The notes below the pieces were generated by a model. The model worked only from the letters and a program-made list of their open reading frames with translations, searched no databases and had not been told where the DNA came from. A program made the translations under genes and the position numbers. This document shows, piece by piece, positions 57,600-64,000 of a DNA stretch of 64,000 nucleotides. Origin of the DNA: Liolophura sinensis (Eukaryota; Mollusca; Polyplacophora; Chitonida; Chitonidae); the NCBI RefSeq assembly GCF_032854445.1, contig NC_088306.1, positions 17,329,764-17,393,763 on the forward strand. The letters are read 5' to 3'. Position 1 is the first letter of the stretch. The number at the start of each line of letters is the position of its first letter.

Positions 57600-57990
57600 G
57601 CTAGCCAGACAGTCTTAGGTTATCTTTGTACCCAGGATTTCAACAACCAGACAGTCTTAGGTTATCGTCCTACCCAGGACATCAGCAGCCTGACAGTCTT
57701 AGGTTACCGTCGAACCCAGGACTTCAATAACCATATAGTCTTAGGTTATCATCGTACTTTGGACACCAAAAACCAGACAGTCTTAGGTTATCATCATACC
57801 CAGGACATCAGCAGCCTGACAGTCTTAGGTTATCGTCGTACCCAGGACTTCAATAACCATATAGTCTTAGGTTATCATCGTACTCAGGACATCAACAACC
57901 AGGACAGTTTTAGGTTATCGTCGTACCTCGGACTTTAATAACCAGACAGTCTTAGCTTATCATCGTACTCAAGACTTAAGTTAATACTAG
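57600..57990. repeat. 42-bp minisatellite in unit II
   Basis: About nine units (CCAGACAGTCTTAGGTTATC + ATCGTACCCAGGACTTCAAT AA), the counterpart of 27130-27475. Confidence 0.88.
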
Positions 57991-60260
57991 ATATTAGCTG
58001 TTCAAGCCAACGGAACACAGAGAACGGATGCAGACAACTGATATAGGGCAAAATATTAACTGTTCGAAGTAGGGTGAACACATGTAATAGGTGCAGACAA
58101 ATGATATGTGCATAGACAAAGGCTGTAGGGTCATCATAACATATAAGTGTTCGATTCATCTGTACACGCAATAAGTGCATAGACAAAAAAACGTGGATGC
58201 AAAGCAATGTCGACATAAGGCAATACCTTATAAGGGTGATAAAGGAGGTACATTGTTGCTCACTAAACACCCAGATTTCATGTTCTAAAACAGAATGAAA
58301 ATAACGGTGTATTTGTAGAAGACCAGTAGCATACAGGGACTCAGTGGAAACAAATCTCGCTCGATAAACAAATACTGTGTCATGCTGGCTACGTATAGCT
58401 TGTTGTATTCTAAGCCATTTGTGAAATACATGATGAGGAGTGTGTGGGCTGTATCTAGTTGGATGATGAGGGCCTGCGGCAAGGAATGAGCTGATCAGGT
58501 CTGGGTGCTTTACCGCGTGAAGTCAATCCACCCAAAACTGTTGTATTACCGTGTGTACAGATGTTAATCTAATGCCGCCTTATTTGACGTAGTGTACCGG
58601 GGGCATTTTTGTTTTTGTTCATATGTTACATAATGATACATATAAATCAAATGTCTGGGGTCTGTCTAAAAGCCCCACAGTGATGTGGTGAATATATCTT
58701 ATATATATCATTTTTATATGTGTAGGTACACGTAAACATGTATTTGCCCATATCTAGCATATGTGTTAACTATTGATTTCAATGTCTGATTGCTGCTTAC
58801 CGCCATAGCCAAGCACATTTCATTTATACGACAAAAGTACAATATTTTTGAGTATTACGTTATACACCAATTAAATAAATAAATAAATCAATCATTTTTA
58901 CGACAGCGGCCGCTTTTTAAGGTCAACAACACTGGAGTTTCCGCAGTAAACCGGCTACCTTAGGCAAGTTACCGGCCAACTTTCCCACGTGTGACATGTT
59001 GGCGAAAAGCAAGCTTTCATAAATCGCTTATTACCACAAATTCCCCGTGAACAAATGATTATGAGGAATCTCAGAAATTCCATGTCCAAGAATAGGATTG
59101 AGCCCACGTCTCGTCTGTGCGACCTAAGGATTTACCTACGCACAACCACACACCGCTCTCTGTGATTATAGTTGAAAGAAAATCACCCAGATCATTTATA
59201 TTGGATATAACCGGATACACCGATGCAACTGTAATGGGGCAATGGGGCAATGGGGCAATGCATGGATTTAAAACACCTGTGTAATATATAAGCGTCAAGT
59301 CCGACATTTCTATACCATTCGTAGTCCGTAAAGGGCGTTTCAAGTCGATAATCGTAAGATCCATTTCCACAACAACGTTTAACACTAACTCCTGAAGACA
59401 AAGGTATGTAAGAAATTATACAAATAAGAAATAAAGCCGGTAACACACAAGAGAGAAGCGGTCATCAGTTTTCAATGATGCTGGGCAGACAATCAATATT
59501 CCAGGCATGAATTCCATATCAAAGTTCAAATTCGTAGTCCGTGAATGAGTTCCAGGTCAAATAACAGCTAAACAAGTATCTCATTCGCGCTTTAATTGCA
59601 ACTGTTCATAAAGGCATCATGCTGATGTAATTAGCACGGCTACCTTTACGGCCCCAAGCCCAAGTTAAGCGGTATTAGATACAGTTTGAAAATGACGAGC
59701 GTTACAGACGCTAACCGATCAAATTATGATTCAAAAGTAACGGACGATTGCGTGTTTCCCGTTAATATGTAAAGATCTCATGCTACAAGAGGCGCCATCT
59801 ATGATGTTACACATGACATACAAGATAGACGGTTACACTGGACTACCAGCGCCATCTATGTTGTTAAATACCATGTACGTGATAGATATGTACATAGGGA
59901 TAACAGCGCCGTCTATGTGGTTGATCACAATGCAGATCGCCAGAGATTCTGAACGCTCTGTCCATACCTGCCAACGAGAGTGTTATATTCATTGTAACAT
60001 TTGAGAAACTTAGAATGAAGGCGTTTGATGGAGTATCCTTGACACATTAGTTTTCGAACTAGCAACTTGTGACGCAGATTAAAGTCATCACAATTAACGC
60101 AAGATCTGACAAATGCTACAAGGCGAGATATGTATACGCCATATGCAGGACCCTTTGGTATATTGCTATCTAAATAAGGATAATTTACAATATCAGAATT
60201 GAAATTATCCCTTTTGTCGTAAAGGCGGCGTGAAAGGAGACCTTGTCCGTCTTTGTACAG

Positions 60261-61769
60261 CTATAGATCCAAATAAGATGTACCATCAGGACTATCTGTT
60301 GTCTCCTTTAAATCCAATGAAGGCGGATGGATTTCCTTCACCGCTTCAGCACTATGGGGATTATTTAACGCCAGTAGATCATCAATATACCGCTTGGTAA
60401 ATGAAAAGGATCGAGCTTTAAAGATATTACTTTTAAGTAATTTCTGCCAATAGTCGTATTCATATGAAAACAGGCATAGGTCTGCCAAAAGAGGCGCACA
60501 ATTGGTACCCATTGGAATACCTATGCACTGTTGGTAAAAGGTATCTCCGAATTTCACATATATGTTATTAATGAGAAATTCAAGTAATTCAATAAATAAT
60601 GTAACATCCCATGAGTGGTAACCTTTATAAATAGTAGAACTAAAGAAAGCCTTATTGCTTTTGACGTTAATGTAACGGTGGCCAGTTTTAGTAAATACCG
60701 AGACAATCAACGACGATATTCTTTCAATAAGATATTTGTGAGGAATCGTAGTATAGAGAGTAGAGAAATCCCATGTGGATACGTCTTTGTACAGTATATG
60801 CATATGAGCATGGAGTTCTTCTGTAAGACGTTTGGAGTTGTTAAGAATCCACATGCAGTTGACACCTGAATTTTTTGTTATGGCACAACAATACTTATTC
60901 CAAAATGACTTTACTTCTTGTAACGCTGTCGTAAGTAGGGTTGACAAGAGTTTGGTGGTAGAGCTTCGTGAACCTGCAATAAATCGAGCCTTGTATGGGG
61001 ATTTATCCATTTTAGGAATCCAGTAAAGTTGTGGTATTTCTGTGTGACGAGTAGGTATATTTATGCGCCTTTCTTTAAGAAAGGTTTTGTGTTTGTTAAA
61101 TAGTTCCTCCAGAGTACATGTAGTAGCAGAATACGTGGATGTCGTTGTAGATGCACATAGCTCTTGAACAAGAATTTGATAATAATAATTCTTGCAAATA
61201 AAGATGACATTATTAGGCGCCTTGTCTGCTACAGTGATGACAAATTTACTATGAAGGTCAGCGAGTGTTTCTTGCACAGTGGGATCCTTCAGAACCTGTT
61301 TAACTTTAGGTAGAGCATCAATGTCTAGACGGTGTATAGTTAAACTAACTTTCTTTTTGACAATCTCAAGCCAATCGTTAAGTACCGAAGAATCCACTTT
61401 CTCCCGTATTGACCAGTTTTTAACATACTCCTCAAGTGCCGAGATGATATTTTTTTTGTTTGATCGAATGTTGACATTACTCTTTTCTCTATACTTAGGA
61501 CCCCTCACAAAGAGATTCCTTAGATCATGATTCTTAATAATATTAAGGTCACCAGTCAGGACATGTTTACATTTGTCGTAGGTAAAAACTGAGGATTCAC
61601 AATCACAGTTATAGCCGCCAGAAGTATACGTCGCCAAATCGAACTCCTTGATGGCCTGGGAATAATTGAAAATTTTTGGAAGCGATAGGCTTTGTATACT
61701 CATAGGATATGCAAGGTGGCTCTTGGATATTAAAATAATTAGGCACAGCACTATGAACATCAGGTTCAT
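60261..61769 (-). pseudogene. Naiad reverse transcriptase reading frame
   Basis: Largest open piece (502 codons from a non-native Met). Contains the CxC linker at about residues 53-55 and RT motifs through YIDD. The frame is entered by frameshift from the endonuclease part and lost near SYLDL, after which the coding signal continues in another frame toward 59930. An element gene, not a host gene. Confidence 0.85.
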
Positions 61770-62481
61770 TAAAGATGCGTGGTGGGTTAATTAAATCAAG
61801 GCGACTGTCTAAATACTTTATCTTCAGAAAGAGTCGATCGTGTTGAGTTTCAATTGTAGTTACAGGGCGATACAATCGAAAATACGACATGTCTTGACAC
61901 AAACGTACAAGGTGAGGTGGAACATTTAAATTGTGTGTGCTATTGGATACGTCTTGAACGACCTGTTTTAGCAAGTTCAATGGCAGTGCATATAATACTG
62001 TGCGTAGAGCATGCATGCTATTGGTGTCATACGACAATCCTACTAAATAGCTAACTGTAACGTGTTTGTAAATCATGTTTCTGTTGAACTTCCTCCTACC
62101 ATGACTGCGAGGTCTACGTTTATGGTATTTGAATAAATTTGTTATGATGGAGTCATATGGTTGGCTAGATGTTACATTGCCGATTCCCGTAACGTTATCA
62201 TTCAACCCATATGGGAAGACTGAACCAATCTCTAGCATCCAGAAAAGCTCACGGTCACGGATTTTACGTTCAAATTCGACATCAGTCTCATTTGTTGATG
62301 GATAAACCGATTCTATTTTCTGAATACTGAAATGGCCCCAGTCATGGTCGGAGGCAGAGAAATGCTTGTCTATTAGCAATTGTTTCTTGCGCACGGACTT
62401 ACGATGCCCGTTCACCTGTAAATGTAGTTTCTGGGTGGTCTTCCCAACATACTGCTGACCACACTTCTTGCATGTTACCAA
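61609..62481 (-). pseudogene. Naiad GIY-YIG endonuclease reading frame
   Basis: 290-codon open piece starting in the middle of the GIY-YIG motif (TCKKCGQQYVGKT); the IY half lies just upstream in the same frame after a TAA. Conserved-looking Cys-Cys (CKKC) and His residues (NGH, KHF, SDH) fit the CCHH arrangement of these endonucleases. Overlaps the RT frame by about 160 bp because of a frameshift. Confidence 0.82.
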
Positions 62482-62709
62482 GTAAATACAATTGGACGCA
62501 ATACAACTTTACTTAACGTAGGCATTAAAAAGAATAACATTTACCAGTCAGTGAGGAAATAAAAGTGGCGGATGTATCAAATGATGGACATGTAAGACAA
62601 TTGGTATGTCCACATTTGGAAATAGTTAATCGTTGTGTTAAGCGTTGTGGGAAGATGCTAGGGAAATATGGTAAAGAAGGGTAATGAAAAAGAATGTTGC
62701 ATGATTAAT

Positions 62710-63225
62710 GCTACTGGCTCCAATGCCGCTGGCTTTCCAGCCTGCTTTTGACTGAAATGCCAGTGGCTTCACAACCTGCTTTTGACTGCAATTCCAGTGG
62801 CTTCACAACCTGCTTTTGACTGTGATGCCACTGGCTTCACAACCTGCTCTTGACTGTAATGCCAGTGGCTTCACAATCTGCTCTTGACTGTAACGCCAGT
62901 GGCTTCACAATCTGCTCTTGACTAATGCCACTGGCTTCACAATCTGCTCTTGACTGTAATACCAGTGGCTTCACAACCTGCTTTTGACTGTAAAGCCACT
63001 GGCTTCACAATCTGCTCTTGACTAATGCCAGTGGCTTCACAATCTGCTCTTGACTAATGCCACTGGCTTCACAATCTGCTCTTGACGGTAATGCCACTGG
63101 CTTCACAATCTGCTCTTGACTAATGCCACTGGTTTCACAATCTGCTCTTGACTGTAATGCCACTGGCTTCACAACCTGCTTTTGACTGTAATTCCACTGG
63201 TTTTGCAACTGGAGCTTTATATTGA
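62710..63225. repeat. 34-bp minisatellite in unit II
   Basis: About fifteen units of CTGGCTTCACAACCTGCTTT + TGACTGTAATGCCA; several units are 31 bp through loss of TGT. Counterpart of 29065-29480. Confidence 0.9.
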
Positions 63226-63796
63226 CTCCAATGCCAAGTGCTGATTGCGACAATCATCACGAAGTGCATTATAAACAATACCCACTCAGCATCACTTCAG
63301 CTTATCGTTCTGCAGAGCAGTTCTGTTCAAAAACACTTCCTCGTGATGGCTGACGGTTGTGTAAAGTGAACGAGTAAAGAGGGCTATGCGCAGCGCCGAG
63401 GTGTTGAACCTTCATTGGGCAAAACGTACAGCGCGACACATACCACCTTTTACAAGTCTACGCCAGTGCGTAAATGCAAACGGACTGTACAAATCTCTAA
63501 TTGAGGTGCTATAATGTCTGATAGCGTATACATGAAGCTATATTTTGTACATTCATGCATGTGCTCTGCTAACCAGATCAAAGAATTCATTTGTTTGTTT
63601 GTTTTTGTGTTTACTTGGAGATTTAATATCAAGAGCATTAAAGTACACTCTTTGCATATACTCAAAAAGACCAGCACAGACGTGGTAAGAAGAAAAGCCT
63701 CCCTTCTGCCAACTGAACCATACTCATTATGGACTGTGTATCGTGAAACCACATAGGGGAAGAGGTCAACGTTATGGTTACCTTCGGGATATGGAT

Positions 63797-64000
63797 TTTT
63801 TTTTTTGATTGGTGTTTTACACCGTACTCAAGAATATTTCACTTATACGACGGCGGCCAGAATTATGGTGGGTGGAAACCAAGCACCACCCGGGGGAAAC
63901 CCACGACCATCCGCAGGTTGCTGGCAGACCTTCCCACTTACGGACGGAGAGGAAGCCAGCATGAGCTGGACTTGAAATCACAGCGACCGCATTGGTGAGA
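63797..64000 (-). mobile_element. SINE copy, minus strand, cut by the window end
   Basis: Very well-kept copy: TTGATTGGTGTTTTACACCG, CAAGAATATTTCACTTATAC, ATTATGGTGGGTGGAAACC, AACCCACGACCATCCGCAGG, ACAGCGACCGCATTGGTGAG. The head should follow beyond 64000. Confidence 0.92.

Larger units (their letters stand above)
59226..62656 (-). mobile_element. Naiad-type Penelope-like retroelement with permuted domains, near full length, inactive
   Basis: Read on the minus strand. N-terminal endonuclease: CGHTNCLTC near 62610, then the GIY-YIG core CIYLVTCKKCGQQYVGKT (near 62500-62450) with later His residues. Linker: NCDCESS, the CxC motif of this clade (near 61600). C-terminal RT: IPQLYWIPKMDKSPYKARFI, STWDFSTLYTTIPH, GIPMGTNCAPLLADL, KRYIDDLLALNN (near 60400-60370), then a shifted-frame thumb with RHKLLVRKLM to about 59930. 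Frame breaks near 62530 (plus a TAA), about 61680 and about 60250 make it dead. Domain order EN-RT is the reverse of classical Penelope. Ends are set by comparison with empty unit I. Confidence 0.9.
56215..63795 (+). repeat. Segmental duplication, unit II
   Basis: Second copy of 25485-30919, same orientation. Differences: Naiad insertion at 59226-62656, a deletion before the first SINE, loss of the 30087-30738 segment, and different minisatellite copy numbers. A SINE at 63797 interrupts the right end, so the unit may continue outside the window. Confidence 0.92.

Overview
This is animal genomic DNA: AT-leaning, intron-rich and crowded with retroposons and minisatellites. The abundant tRNA-derived SINEs (3' tail GTATAAGTGAAATATTCTT... 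followed by (AAAT)n) and a Penelope-like retroelement of the Naiad type suggest a marine lophotrochozoan, most likely a mollusc or possibly a brachiopod. The organism is an inference from repeat style, not from a gene phylogeny.

The real genes are two tandem, same-strand (+) copies of an SLC6-family Na+/Cl- dependent transporter of the GABA/taurine/creatine type. Gene A shows only its last five coding exons (8116-12416); its 5' part must lie before the window. Gene B (31637-54704) appears complete: 13 coding exons with consistent splice phases, 1812 nt, 603 aa. Its sixth exon (45324-45427, TM6) is hidden inside an 83-bp minisatellite. The four internal exons shared by A and B have identical lengths (138, 100, 101, 180 nt), so the genes are paralogues. 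Ion-site residues look conserved in gene B, but several substrate-pocket positions differ from the classical GABA, taurine and creatine transporters.

Layout: 1-8115 non-coding (foldback element, minisatellites, SINEs); 8116-12416 gene A 3' half; 12417-25484 intergenic (SINEs, a MITE-like element, a 40-bp minisatellite, a deleted Naiad copy); 25485-30919 duplicated unit I; 31637-54704 gene B, with introns holding a 1.7-kb 27-bp minisatellite, a dead LINE and SINEs; 56215-63795 duplicated unit II in the same orientation as unit I. Unit II carries a 3.4-kb Naiad insertion whose empty site is preserved in unit I. Gene B is therefore flanked by direct repeats, as expected from unequal exchange, and a further paralogue just past the window is a plausible prediction.

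The most unusual theme is that several minisatellites are anchored on exon/intron borders and contain pieces of the coding exon plus its splice site (gene A exon 9 acceptor; gene B exon 6 donor, exon 10 donor, exon 11 acceptor). They create ladders of decoy splice sites next to the real ones. All repeat and splice calls come from reading by eye; no alignment or search was run.
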